Below are positions 33,105-42,618 of a DNA stretch of 64,000 nt, one piece after another (positions within the stretch are counted from its first letter, which is position 1; each line of letters opens with the position of its first letter). The stretch spans positions 1,054,001-1,118,000 of the forward strand of contig JAPZLL010000006.1 of NCBI GenBank assembly GCA_036250225.1, given 5' to 3'. Under the pieces are notes generated by a model. The model saw nothing but the letters and a program-made list of their open reading frames with translations. It did no database searches and was not told where the DNA came from. The stretch is from Cercophora sp. LCS_1. Its lineage: Eukaryota > Ascomycota > Sordariomycetes > Sordariales > Lasiosphaeriaceae. The translations under genes and the position numbers were made by a program.

Positions 33105-33611
33105 ATGGAGCTAATCCCCACCATCCTCCGAGGAACCCAGCTCCTCTTCACCCTCCTCCTAACCGCCCTGATTGGCAACGTCATCGCAACAAACCTGACA
33201 GCCGCCTCGTCGGCAACAGCGGCGATCAACTTCACAATGTTTGTCATTGTGCTCTCGTGGCTCGCCGCCATTTTCGGTCTCGCGACCGCCTTTGTCGACC
33301 GCATCGCGATCCCCATGGCGCTGCTCGGCGCCGACGGCGCAGCGACCCTCTTCACGTTCATCTCGGCCATTGTTCTTTCCGCCAAGCTAGGCGTCGTCAA
33401 CTGCGCATCGACCGAAGATAAGGGCGACAGCTGGATCGGCTATGGCAGCGCCAACGACTCGAAGCGGTGCCGCGAGATCCAAGCGAGCACGGTTTTCATG
33501 TGGTTCTTGTTTATCAGCTTTACATCTGCGTTGGTGCTGACGTTCCTTGGGTTCCGTCGTGGGGGTGGCAGCATCCGATCGGGTCCGACTATGTCGCAGG
33601 TTAGGGTCTAA
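33105..33611 (+). CDS. NCE102: Nce102-like MARVEL-domain membrane protein
   Basis: Single exon, 168 residues with four hydrophobic segments (about 10-30, 42-63, 72-95, 126-150), the MARVEL topology. The typical start LRGTQLLFTLLLTALIGNVI, the paired Asn-Leu-Thr/Asn-Phe-Thr sites in the first loop, a loop before the last helix with a Cys pair (NCAS...KRCREI), and a short basic C-terminus match fungal Nce102/Fhn1 proteins. In yeast Nce102 organises the eisosome/MCC plasma-membrane compartment, senses sphingolipids and regulates Pil1 assembly. Its older name, non-classical export protein 2, reflects a proposed secretion role. Length is normal for the family (about 170). The TATA box and A-rich leader suggest strong expression. 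Confidence 0.88.
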   Translation: MELIPTILRGTQLLFTLLLTALIGNVIATNLTAASSATAAINFTMFVIVLSWLAAIFGLATAFVDRIAIPMALLGADGAATLFTFISAIVLSAKLGVVNCASTEDKGDSWIGYGSANDSKRCREIQASTVFMWFLFISFTSALVLTFLGFRRGGGSIRSGPTMSQVRV

Positions 33612-34866
33612 GATGCATGACAAAGACCGGGACACAAAACGTTGGATGACTGTGACGAACGGATTAGATGGATGGGTTGGAAGGGAGGGAGATTAATATG
33701 GATGGATGGATGGACGGATGGATTCGATGAATGGGATTCTCCCTCCTTGTTTTTTTATGGATACCCCCTTGTACTACGAAAGTTATGAGGCTTTGTTCGG
33801 TCTGCTCCTAATGACAAGAGCTCGACGACAACGCGGAACATGATGGGTGGTTTCATGGTATGGTACGGCACGGCACACACACGGAATAGGCGGCATGATT
33901 TGACGTTTCTGGGTTTTTGGTTTTCTTGATGAAAAACAAGGGGATGACGAGTGGGCCGGCTCTTACTGTAGTATAGTAGCATCCTTGACACCGTTTGCGT
34001 GTTGACATGATATGTTGTCAGGAAAGTTCTTGTATTTAACTCTCTAGGTACCAAGATACCTTAGCCTTTGGGCATTGATATTGGTCTCTGTTGATACCGA
34101 CTTATGATAACTTGTGACAGTGAACTCAGAGTACTTGGCCATGATTATCGTTCCCTCCCTTGACAATGTAGCATGGGTCAACTACACAGGGCCGCAGACG
34201 TCTCGTGCAAGTAGTGCGGCATCGCACGGGGCAGCAAAAGTTCAAAAAGGCAGTCCGGTCTGGGCCGTTGGAGTAATGTCCCAGTGCGAAGTTGCCTGAT
34301 ATGTTGAGGATGGTCGTTTCTGCCTTTTTTAACGTCGCCTTTGGACATTTGCTGACAAGACGCTCGGTAATCTCACATCACACTCCCTCCTTCACCCGAT
34401 CCTCCATCCTCCTTGGCCCTCTCCCCTCTTTCTGCCTCCCCCGCTAGAATCATCCCATCACCTTGACGCTATTCTCCTTTCTCTCCTCCCTAACTCTCTA
34501 CCATTTCCCTATCTTCCTCGCAAAAACCATACGTCCCCCTCGAGGCACGTATAACTGCTGCATCCATCATTCGTTAGGCCTTGAAACGGCCTCATGACAC
34601 ACTCGCCCGATTCTACGCCTGGTGAGTATGCATGGACGAAGGCCACAGACACGGAGAACCATCCTCGAGATTCGAGATTGGTATTTGTACCTCTTGTTTA
34701 AATCACTTCCTTGGTGAAGTGTCAGACAGGTTTTGGGACACTGCTGCCCAAACCAACAGCCGAGGTGCATGCAGGGTGAGGCTGCCTAAATGGCTGGGCA
34801 CGACTTGAAACCCAACCCAGCTCCATGCTCCATTTGAACAACAGAGTACCACTAACGGCGCTCATA
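33612..34866. other. Intergenic interval, MARVEL gene - HET gene
   Basis: About 1.25 kb. It begins with a GGAT/GGAC microsatellite-like stretch (33664-33726) and has long CT-rich tracts from 34378 to 34530 that look like a transcription start region for the HET-domain gene. No supported ORF. Confidence 0.45.
33664..33726 (+). repeat. Imperfect (GGAT)n tract
   Basis: Repeated GGAT/GGAC units in the 3' UTR of the MARVEL-domain gene, interrupted by a GGAAGGGAGGGAG segment. Simple sequence, no further feature. Confidence 0.7.
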
Positions 34867-37050
34867 ATGGCCTTTATGCTGCCATACGAGAGCATTAGCA
34901 ACCCGTGTTCAGTATGCGCATCTGTTGACCTCGATGATGCCTTTGACCCCCGCCAATTTGACGGTCTTCCTCCGCTTCGGGCTTCTGGCGCAACCCCATG
35001 GACGAAATACCTCCGGAAAATCCTCACATTTACTGCCGATGCCGTTCAAGCGTCGCCGGGAACATGCGGGCTGTGTCGGTTCCTCCGTATTGTATCGGCA
35101 ACGGCCGAGAAATTCAAAGTCCCTTCGATAGGTTCATCCGGTCTCGAATTCCCCCCACCACCAAATACCTCGATGGACGATGGTGATGGATTCACTCTTG
35201 CTGCCACCTCAAGCCACTTTATCTACCCTGTGTCGGGTTCAAACAATGACCCCGACGGCCCGTATCCCCCCGAAGTCGCGGCTGTTTGGCTCATCGTTAT
35301 CAAGGGCTCAAACACGCTTGAACGTCTGATCCATGAATACCAACAACCCCAAACCCGCTGTTCAGCCTCCAGACTCCCCTTGAATCTCATCCGCGACATT
35401 TCGTCCTTCGTCCGTAACACAGGCACTTGGATCGCCGCGGCCGACACCTCCGACCTCACCCATCCACCTCCCTCCATCCGCGGACGCCTGATCACCCCCG
35501 GTCGTCTCGATTACAACCTCATGAAATCGTGGCTTAATTCCTGCACTGCTCACCAATTCTGCCATCCACCAGTCTCCATTTACATCCCTCACATGAAGCT
35601 CATCGACTGCCAAACCCGCACCATCGTCCCTGCTACCCCGTCGATGCCCTACCTCGCCCTGAGCTACGTCTGGGGCACCGGTGCCCCCGAAAAGTACAAC
35701 TACCCTCACCTCCCGACTCCCTTGCTGCAAACCGTCCAGGACGCGATCCGGGTCACCCTCCAGCTCGGCTTCCGCTACATCTGGATCGACCGCTACTGCA
35801 TCTGGCAAGACGACCTAGCCCACAAAATGAGCCAAATCCTCGCCATGCGTGACATCTACGGCCACGCGGTGGCCACGATCGCCGCATCAAGCGGACCAGA
35901 TCCAACCTACGGCCTACCCGGCGTCAGCGACAGGCGAAGCAGAGCACCGTACCAGCAAATTATTGGAAACGCCGGACATCGCGTTCTTGTATCCGGTGCT
36001 GTCCAGCGACGACAGGAGGAGGCAGTGAGCCAGTCGGTTTGGGAGACGAGAGCGTGGACGTTTCAGGAGGCGGCGCTGTCACCTCGGATTTTCTACTTTA
36101 CCGATGCTGAGGTCTCGTTCTCGTGCGCCGAGGCGCAGGGATTTGAGCATCTGAGTCACTTGCTTGATGTCGTGTCCCCGGACGGGACACGGACAATATC
36201 AAAGTATGGGGTGCGGGAGCCGGAAGGCGTGGTCACGCTGGTGAGGAGGTACTCGGCGAGGAAAATGACGTACAGCAGCGATGCGCTGAATGCGTGTGTG
36301 GGGGCATTGTCGAGGTGGGTGGAGCTGAACGACAAGTGTTTTCATTATTGGGGGTGTCCGATTGCGTTTCGTGATGACGACAAGGAGACAATGCTGGGGG
36401 AGTCGTTGTGGATTGGACTGTGTTGGAGGTTGGATAGCGGGGCTGTCAAGGCTGGGGCGAGAAGGGACGGGTTTCCGAGTTGGTCGTGGTTGGCCGTTGA
36501 GGGGAGAATCCAATGTAATGGGAAGTGGGACCCGCAGGCTCTGAGAGAGAGGAGCGGCGGTGGGTTTGAGTTTGCGGTCGAAGAGGGAGGGAAGATGGTG
36601 GAATGGGGTGGGTTTGCGAAAAGGGGCGGGTTGTTGAAGTCGCCGCTTGATTGGGGGACGAAGTTGAGAGTGCAAGGGTGGGTGTTCGACGTTGGCCCAT
36701 TCGTGGGGGTTGCGTATACGAGGCCGCGGCAGACGATATACTATGCCAAGTGGACGGACGAGGCGACCAAGAAGGCGAGAGTGCTGAAGTTCCTACCGGA
36801 CTTTGGGATGGCGGCACCCGCGAGGTTTCTATTCGAAAAGTTTGAGGCAGTGGCGACGTACGCCTACAATTACCAGGAGGTGGACTTTGCGATTGTGTTT
36901 GAAAGGGCCGGTGATGCGGTCAAGCGGATTGGTCTCCTGCAGCTTGCTGAACGAGAAGTGGCTGAGGGTGACATACCCACGGTGGAGAGAGATGGCCCTG
37001 TTGATGCGCGGACGCTGGGGGCAAGATGGGACAGTGTTTGTTTGAGCTGA
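34867..37050 (+). CDS. HET-domain (heterokaryon incompatibility) protein
   Basis: Single exon, 727 residues from ATG 34867 (MAFMLPYESISN); the frame also has an ATG at 34825, giving 741. The N-terminus carries a Cys-rich stretch (NPCSVCAS and later CGLCRFLR) like those that precede HET domains. The HET domain spans about residues 260-405: YLALSYVWGTG, the core FRYIWIDRYCIWQDD, then MSQILAMRDIYGHAVATIAA. It is followed by WETRAWTFQEAALSPRIFYF, the conserved W-x-Q-E block. The C-terminal third is variable, with GFPSWSWLAVEG characteristic of this family. HET domains have TIR-like folds and trigger cell death on allorecognition in fungi; many paralogues per genome have unknown partners. The unusual Tyr in IDRYCIWQ (usually LCI) is noted. 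The gene may be specific to this lineage. Confidence 0.88.
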   Translation: MAFMLPYESISNPCSVCASVDLDDAFDPRQFDGLPPLRASGATPWTKYLRKILTFTADAVQASPGTCGLCRFLRIVSATAEKFKVPSIGSSGLEFPPPPNTSMDDGDGFTLAATSSHFIYPVSGSNNDPDGPYPPEVAAVWLIVIKGSNTLERLIHEYQQPQTRCSASRLPLNLIRDISSFVRNTGTWIAAADTSDLTHPPPSIRGRLITPGRLDYNLMKSWLNSCTAHQFCHPPVSIYIPHMKLIDCQTRTIVPATPSMPYLALSYVWGTGAPEKYNYPHLPTPLLQTVQDAIRVTLQLGFRYIWIDRYCIWQDDLAHKMSQILAMRDIYGHAVATIAASSGPDPTYGLPGVSDRRSRAPYQQIIGNAGHRVLVSGAVQRRQEEAVSQSVWETRAWTFQEAALSPRIFYFTDAEVSFSCAEAQGFEHLSHLLDVVSPDGTRTISKYGVREPEGVVTLVRRYSARKMTYSSDALNACVGALSRWVELNDKCFHYWGCPIAFRDDDKETMLGESLWIGLCWRLDSGAVKAGARRDGFPSWSWLAVEGRIQCNGKWDPQALRERSGGGFEFAVEEGGKMVEWGGFAKRGGLLKSPLDWGTKLRVQGWVFDVGPFVGVAYTRPRQTIYYAKWTDEATKKARVLKFLPDFGMAAPARFLFEKFEAVATYAYNYQEVDFAIVFERAGDAVKRIGLLQLAEREVAEGDIPTVERDGPVDARTLGARWDSVCLS

Positions 37051-37837
37051 TGGACGACACACACGACTGTTTGAGGCATCTCCTAATTATTTGAAGTCTG
37101 GTTTGGAGCGCTGAGGTCTGTCGGTTTTCGAAATTCAAACAACGTGCGTGGGCACCTCAACTTTTGCTAAACAATACCAGCGCTCGAACTCTATGGAGGT
37201 TTCCAAATGTTACATTTGGCAATGGGCCGTCAAGCAATCCCAGCGGCAGTCCTCGAAACCCCAGCCAATGCACTGCTCTTCGCAGACTCAAACTCCCTTC
37301 ACCAGACTTATACTAGAGGGTCACTGTCGGTTACAGCACCGTCCCGAAACGCTGACGAATAGAAGGATTTACTACCTAATGTTAAAAATGACGCCGTATG
37401 GTCCTGAGCCTAGCCGCTTAGCAAACTCCATAAGATGAAAAGACACAAAGTAAAAAAAAACAAAAAAAAAAACAATGATGGGTCCCAACCCGGTTTTGTT
37501 TACCACCCCTGGTGATACAGTGGTGCGGAATCCTCGCTACGCGCCTTACAAAAAAGAATCAATACTGATACCCCGAGTCCATCGGGACGAGTGTTCCCCC
37601 TTCGCGGGATCTAACAAAACCCAGGGGGGAACATTTGGTGTTACACGAGAATGATGATACAGACCGCCACTCTCTCCGTCTCTCCGAACGGAAGCCTCCC
37701 TACTTGGGACGAGGCCCGTCAAGTGTAAAGGCGGAACGGTCAAGGCTTAAAATGACCGTTCAGAGCTTCCACCATGTCAGCACCTCCCACACTTCATCAG
37801 CCGAAGGCAGGCAGCCAAACTCACCCGAGGACGTCTC
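37051..37837. other. Convergent interval with inverted repeat
   Basis: About 790 bp between the HET gene stop and the stop of the minus-strand small gene. It contains A-rich runs (37448-37475) and a 9-bp inverted repeat (37592-37600 / 37625-37633). No supported ORF. Confidence 0.45.
37592..37633. repeat. Inverted repeat, 9-bp arms
   Basis: TGTTCCCCC at 37592-37600 and its exact complement GGGGGAACA at 37625-37633, separated by 24 bp. It could form a hairpin in the 3' UTR of the minus-strand gene; function unknown. Confidence 0.5.
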
Positions 37838-38221
37838 TCATCGGAAAAGCCAAGGGTACTTCACCCGCAGATCCTCATCCCTTCGTGCCTGGTTGAGCGC
37901 CGAGATGATGGTGCTCCGCGTTTGCGGCGCAGGCTTCGGTTCGGGAAAATCCCATTGCGCCTCGTCGTTGTCGTCGACCTCCATCATCATCATGTCATCG
38001 TCAGCCATTGGTGGAGGTGATGAAGAGGCGCTGTCGGCCGTGGCATCGCTGCCGGGGCTGGGTGGCATGTGCTGCATTTGCATTTGCAAAGAGTCACGTG
38101 CTGCCGCGAACGCGTCGAATTGGCGCGTCTTCTTCGCGTGGACCTTGTGCTGCTGCTCGCTAATGAAATCGTCCTCCTCTGACGAGTCGCGGCATCGCTT
38201 GCGGGGGTTGTCGATTTCCAT
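37838..38221 (-). CDS. Small acidic hypothetical protein, probably nuclear
   Basis: Single exon, 127 residues from ATG 38221. The N-terminus MEIDNPRKRCRDSSEEDD resembles a basic nuclear localisation signal followed by an acidic casein-kinase-type Ser patch. The middle is Met/Gln/Ser/Pro-rich (DSLQMQMQHMPPSPGSDA), followed by an acidic Asp/Met run. The C-terminus, STIISALNQARRDEDLRVKY-PWLFR, is compact and looks conserved. I do not recognise the family. Compositional layout suggests a small nuclear regulator. The gene lies just upstream of the tRNA-Thr gene and is transcribed away from it; its upstream region (38222-38654) contains pyrimidine-rich tracts. Confidence 0.6.
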   Translation of the reverse strand: MEIDNPRKRCRDSSEEDDFISEQQHKVHAKKTRQFDAFAAARDSLQMQMQHMPPSPGSDATADSASSSPPPMADDDMMMMEVDDNDEAQWDFPEPKPAPQTRSTIISALNQARRDEDLRVKYPWLFR

Positions 38222-38654
38222 TTTATAATAGGGGAAATAAATAAACGAGCTGTATAGCCGAGGGATGGGATGAAAAAAAAGAGCTTCCGTCAAGGTGTGG
38301 GTGGGCAGAGTGTGTGAGTGAGATCCGGGGAAGGGAGGGACGGGAACGAAACTGGACCTTGGGGCCAAAAGGGTTCAAAGAGGCGCCTGGCTCGGCAAAG
38401 GACGGCCCGGGCGCTCGCCCCGGCAACGCGCTGCGAGGAATTCCTTTCAGGGGCTGAGGGGACCCACTTGGATTCCGGAACCAGCGCAGTCTTTTTTTTT
38501 CTTTTTGCATCGGAATTGGCAACGACAGAAACCGGATTTCTTGCATCGCAGGAAAGGTTTGGATGTGCGCACTTTGGGGTTGCCTCATGCTTTTCTCGAT
38601 GCAACAGCCGCTCGGAGGATGAAATGCACTGTTAGTGGCCATTGGAGTATATCA
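38222..38654. promoter_or_regulatory. Interval between small minus-strand gene and tRNA-Thr
   Basis: 430 bp serving as promoter of the minus-strand gene. It includes a TTATAATAG-like AT element just before its ATG and purine/pyrimidine-asymmetric tracts. No other feature was seen. Confidence 0.45.
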
Positions 38655-38741
38655 GCCCTTGTAGCTCAGTGGTAGAGCGCAGCACTTGTATGGACACTTC
38701 CTCATATGCTGAGGTCTCAGGTTCAATCCCTGGCGGGGGCA
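38655..38741 (+). tRNA. tRNA-Thr(UGU) with a 15-nt intron
   Basis: A complete cloverleaf can be drawn. Acceptor GCCCTTG (38655-38661) pairs with CGGGGGC (38734-38740), with two G-U pairs. D-arm GCTC/GAGC encloses AGTGGTA. Anticodon stem is CAGCA (38680-38684) and TGCTG (38707-38711). Anticodon loop is C-U-UGU-A-A with U33 at 38686 and anticodon UGU at 38687-38689. T-arm TCAGG/CCTGG encloses TTCAATC. Discriminator is A at 38741. The intron TGGACACTTCCTCAT (38691-38705) interrupts after nucleotide 37, the canonical position. CCA is not encoded, as expected in eukaryotes, and a T5 Pol III terminator follows at 38752-38756. The internal A box (TAGCTCAGTGG) and B box (GGTTCAATCCC) are intact. Confidence 0.92.
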
Positions 38742-39485
38742 TATGATTATCTTTTTGCCCATCACCCCTCACTCCCAAATGGCTCAGCCATATCTCGGAC
38801 AGCATGTGGATGACGGTGCTAACTTTTTCGTTTTGTCGATACACTTCGTCGCTTTCTCCAGCAGCCCACGGGTTCGAGCTTCCTAGACAGATCCCGATGC
38901 CGGTGATATTCAGATATTGACATAGAAGGCACGCGAGGACTTGCACTATGCACTCCATGCCAGGTGGGGCAGTAGGGAGCATGATGAAGGTATTGTTTGC
39001 CTCAGGGCCGCAACGATATAGGTAAATTGTAGGACATATACGCACTGGAGAAACCCTTTGATTATGAGGAAACCCGAACCTGAACAGGAGAACCGCGGGC
39101 CAACCCCCTTTTCGTTCGATTCAGGATGCATTCCCTTTCAAAAAGATACCGAATGAACTCATCCACCGCCCGAACTAGCTTTGATGGTCCCGTACCCTAA
39201 GTCCTCCACGCTTTGGGTCACCAAGATGTGGGTGAGGGGACATGCCGGTTAAGAGTCTCGCCTCAGTCGTGCATGATCTCCGCTGATTGGTAGAATACAA
39301 GCAGCGTTGATTCTATATCGCATGAACCAATAGCGGTAGGCGTTGTATTCAATTTGGGTCAAGTGACCCGACTGCCCGCATTTGCACACGACGTCTTGAA
39401 GTTTCTGGGGCGAGCAAGATCTTGCTCCTTGTCTCGTCAACGCCCCTTCCCTCTGCGACTCGACGACATCGGCCTGACAATCATC
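38742..39485. other. Interval tRNA-Thr - kinase gene
   Basis: About 740 bp holding the promoter of the kinase/finger gene. The frame upstream of its ATG is open but lacks motifs. No supported ORF. Confidence 0.4.
38752..38756 (+). terminator. Pol III terminator of tRNA-Thr
   Basis: Run of five T on the coding strand, 11 nt after the tRNA 3' end. Confidence 0.7.
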
Positions 39486-42342
39486 ATGGCAACTCTCCAT
39501 GTCGACATGGAGCCAAACATGGCGTGTCAGCTGCGCCGTTCGATGGTCGACTTTCCAGGGAAGGAGGGCCGGAAGTTCTTGCCCATCAAGAAGCTCGAAG
39601 AAATCGTGACACGTGAGACAACCAAACGCGAACTTCAGTCCACAGGAGTCCCGAATGGACGAATCAACGCGATTCTCGACGATATATTTGCGCCACCCAC
39701 TCGCCGCAAGATCTTTGCTATCATCGTGCTCATCGAAAGGGCCTCCGATATTCAAGAGTTCATCAGGAGCGGACTCGACGACTCAAACCTTCCTTTTTCA
39801 AAGACGTCATTTGACAGTCAACATGCATCTCAGCTGCAATTCTTTCGAGCTTGGAAATACGTCGAGACAGAGTTCTTTTATGAGCACCAATGGGTTTTGC
39901 TTGCCCCGTTTTTCGTCTTTCCCACGGCTACCATTCATGCGGCTCCTCACTACGAATTCCAAGACAGGGTCATCCTCCCTTACATACAGAGTGACGAGAC
40001 AAACCCTGCAACTCGAGTCGAAGGTGGCTTCTCGGATGTATGGAAGGTCAAGATCCACACTGCTCACCACAATCTACCCTCCAATCCCGGCCAGGTGAGG
40101 TCACCCAGTCAAACAGCGCGCCGTTTTAACATGATTACTCGCAGAGCCAATGCTTCGCCATCAAGAGGCTACGGCGTTCGGACAAGGGCCAGTTCGACAG
40201 TGAATCAAAAGCGCTGCGACGCTTCAATCATCCGCATATCATCAAGCTTCTGGCCACATACGAGCAGAACAAGAGATACCACCTGGTATTTCCCTGGGCC
40301 GATGGCGACCTGAGAGATCTGTGGGCCTCGTACCCATCCCCACACACCAAGCTCCAAGGTAGCATCCGATGGTTAGCGGGCCAATGCACCGGACTCGCTC
40401 ACGCACTTCGAACTATTCATCAGCCTTTGTCAGGCGCAGGCGGAATCAGGGGTCGCCATGGAGACCTCAAGCCAGACAATATCCTGTGGTTCGGCAAAGG
40501 ACAAGGCGGCCTGGGCACACTGGTTATTGCCGACTTTGGGTTGACCAAGTTCCACAGTGATGCTTCCAAGTCCTGTTCCAAGGCAGCAGCGGTGGCCTTC
40601 AGTCCTTCGTACCGTCCACCCGAGTGCGACATAGAAAACGGAATGGCCACAGACCGATTTGATATCTGGTCTCTGGGCTGCTTGTTCCTGGAGTTCGTGA
40701 CCTGGGTCTTTTACGGCTATGATCACGTCGTCTCTACATTTCCCTCCAGACGATATGAAGACGACAACAGCAAATCACAGGAGGACAAGTTCTTCAGAGT
40801 TGTGATTGAGCCCCCGGGGAGGCTCACGGTGGTGGTGAAACCTGCAGTAACACAGGTTCTAATCCCACGACCCTTGGCCTTCGTGGGCAAAGGCTGACCG
40901 TGCTGCAGTGGGTTGAGTCGCTCAGATCGCACCCTTCTTGCCCTGGATACCTACGAGACGTATTGGATCTTGTCCGATACTCGATGCTGGTCATGGACCC
41001 AAAAGGGCGACTTGATGCGGACGGAGTGTATCGCGCGCTCTTTGCAATGGAGCAGAAACACTTTGGACGCTTTCGAAACGAGTGGGTACTGGAAGAGGAA
41101 CAACCCCATCTTGAGGAAGCCTCCAGTCCACCGCCATCGGCCGGTAAGAGGCCAAGGGGTTTCGGGCGTTTTGGTGATATCGAAACCGATACCGCCCCTG
41201 GGCCTGAGGCGGCGCTTCCACCAACGGCGCCAGTGCCAGTGCCAGTCAAGAGACAAAAACAGGCCAAGAACGAGGACATAAGAAACTACAGTTGCCCATA
41301 CCGCAAGAGGAACCCCCTGAGATTCAACATACGGAGTCACCAAAAATGCGCACTGACAACGTTCCCGGATATATCACAGGTCAAGTAGGTCTCTAGAGTC
41401 CCAACGTCAGGTTTCTCTAACACTAATAGGCGCCATATCCTCACGTATCATAGAAATACGAGCACGTCTCAGGCGGAATCCCCGGTCAAGTGTGATCGCT
41501 GTTTGGCTGGTTTCCAAACCAAGCAGGAGCTTAATGCCCATCTGAGGGTGCCATCGAGCCGCATCTGTCGACTTGTCGACGCATCGGAGCTCAGGGACGA
41601 CCCCGAGGACGGGGTATCTTCTGTTGTCGAGAAAATGCTACGTGACAGGAGGGCTGACCACCAAGTCCTGGGGTGGGAAGCGGTGTGGCGAGTGCTATTC
41701 CCTGAAGACGCCATCATCCCGTCCGCAGGTATGTATCAGCGACATTCGCAAGACTTGCTTACAGAGAAGACAGAATACAACCCCGTGCTGGAGGATCACG
41801 AGGTCTTGAAATACTTCCAAAATACCTCACCACAATGGAGAGCCCTTGCCCGAGACAGGTTGAGAACTGAGGCAAACGGACAGCACACTGAGGAGCTCTG
41901 GCGGTTGTTTCAGTCCATGATCTTATGCGGCTTCGATCGGCGCACCCATTTTAACCAGGGGTTGGAAGCAAGCGTTTTACCAGAAAAGACGAGGCTTGCT
42001 CTGGGACCAGTGCCGCCCCTCACACCCTCGGTCACCCGACAAGCGTCTCCCGAACGTTCCAGCATACCGACTTTTCTGCCTACCTCACTCCCTCCTAGCC
42101 CAGTGGCAACCCCGTACACGAGAAGTAGGCGGCAAACATTGGAACAACAAAACCCGGAACTCGTCTCAGCGCAAATGGAGAGCCTGAACAGTGAGATGCA
42201 ATCAATCTTCGACCCCGAGTGCGAAATGTGCACATCGGCGACGACGGAGTGTTTTCTTCATGATGCTGCGCTGGCCAAGGGGTTGTGGGGAGAACTGCTA
42301 GATATGGGCACATCGACAGAGACGGATATGTATAGTATGTGA
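39486..42342 (+). CDS. Protein kinase fused to degenerate Cys/His finger domain
   Basis: Four exons, 39486-40094, 40145-40855, 40909-41384 and 41430-42342, all in phase, encode 902 residues. Residues 1-165 form an N-terminal domain (FLPIKKLEEIV, RKIFAIIVLIERASDIQEF). The kinase domain runs about 170-520: glycine loop GGFSDVWKVK (180-189), beta-3 Lys in CFAIKRL (K210), candidate helix-C Glu E223, catalytic loop HGDLKPDNIL (308-317, Asp310 and Asn315), DFGLTKF (Asp333), and PPE instead of APE (361-363), then DRFDIWSLGCLFLEFVTW. The key catalytic residues are present, so it should be active. Residues 569-645 hold a zinc-finger-like block, CPYRKRNP...C...H-x4-H followed by CDRC-x12-H. The C-terminus is Pro/Ser-rich. 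Fungal kinases of this layout are poorly characterised. It lies 2.4 kb from a HET-domain gene; a role in cell death or defence signalling is speculation. Confidence 0.85.
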
Positions 42343-42618
42343 GGTAATGATATCGCGAGGGAGAACTGCGAGTAATAGTAGGTGATACTTGGTCCTTGTT
42401 TATTTCGGGCCTGCGAATGCTGTCCAGTGGTAGGTAGTCAGGGCAGGTGGGGCGGTTTGCTGCAGTCAGCTCATGGAGCTCAGCCAACAACATCGATCGT
42501 TGAATAAGACATTGGAGATGTGTAATCCATCGCTGGACTTGGAAGTAATGCGTGAAATCATCTTTTAAGCCTTTCCACCGCCAAATGGTATAATGACACA
42601 AAACGGGAAAAGAAAGCT

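Noticed and set aside
38632..39045. Minus-strand ORF of 137 codons
   Set aside because: It runs antisense through the tRNA-Thr gene and has no family motif.
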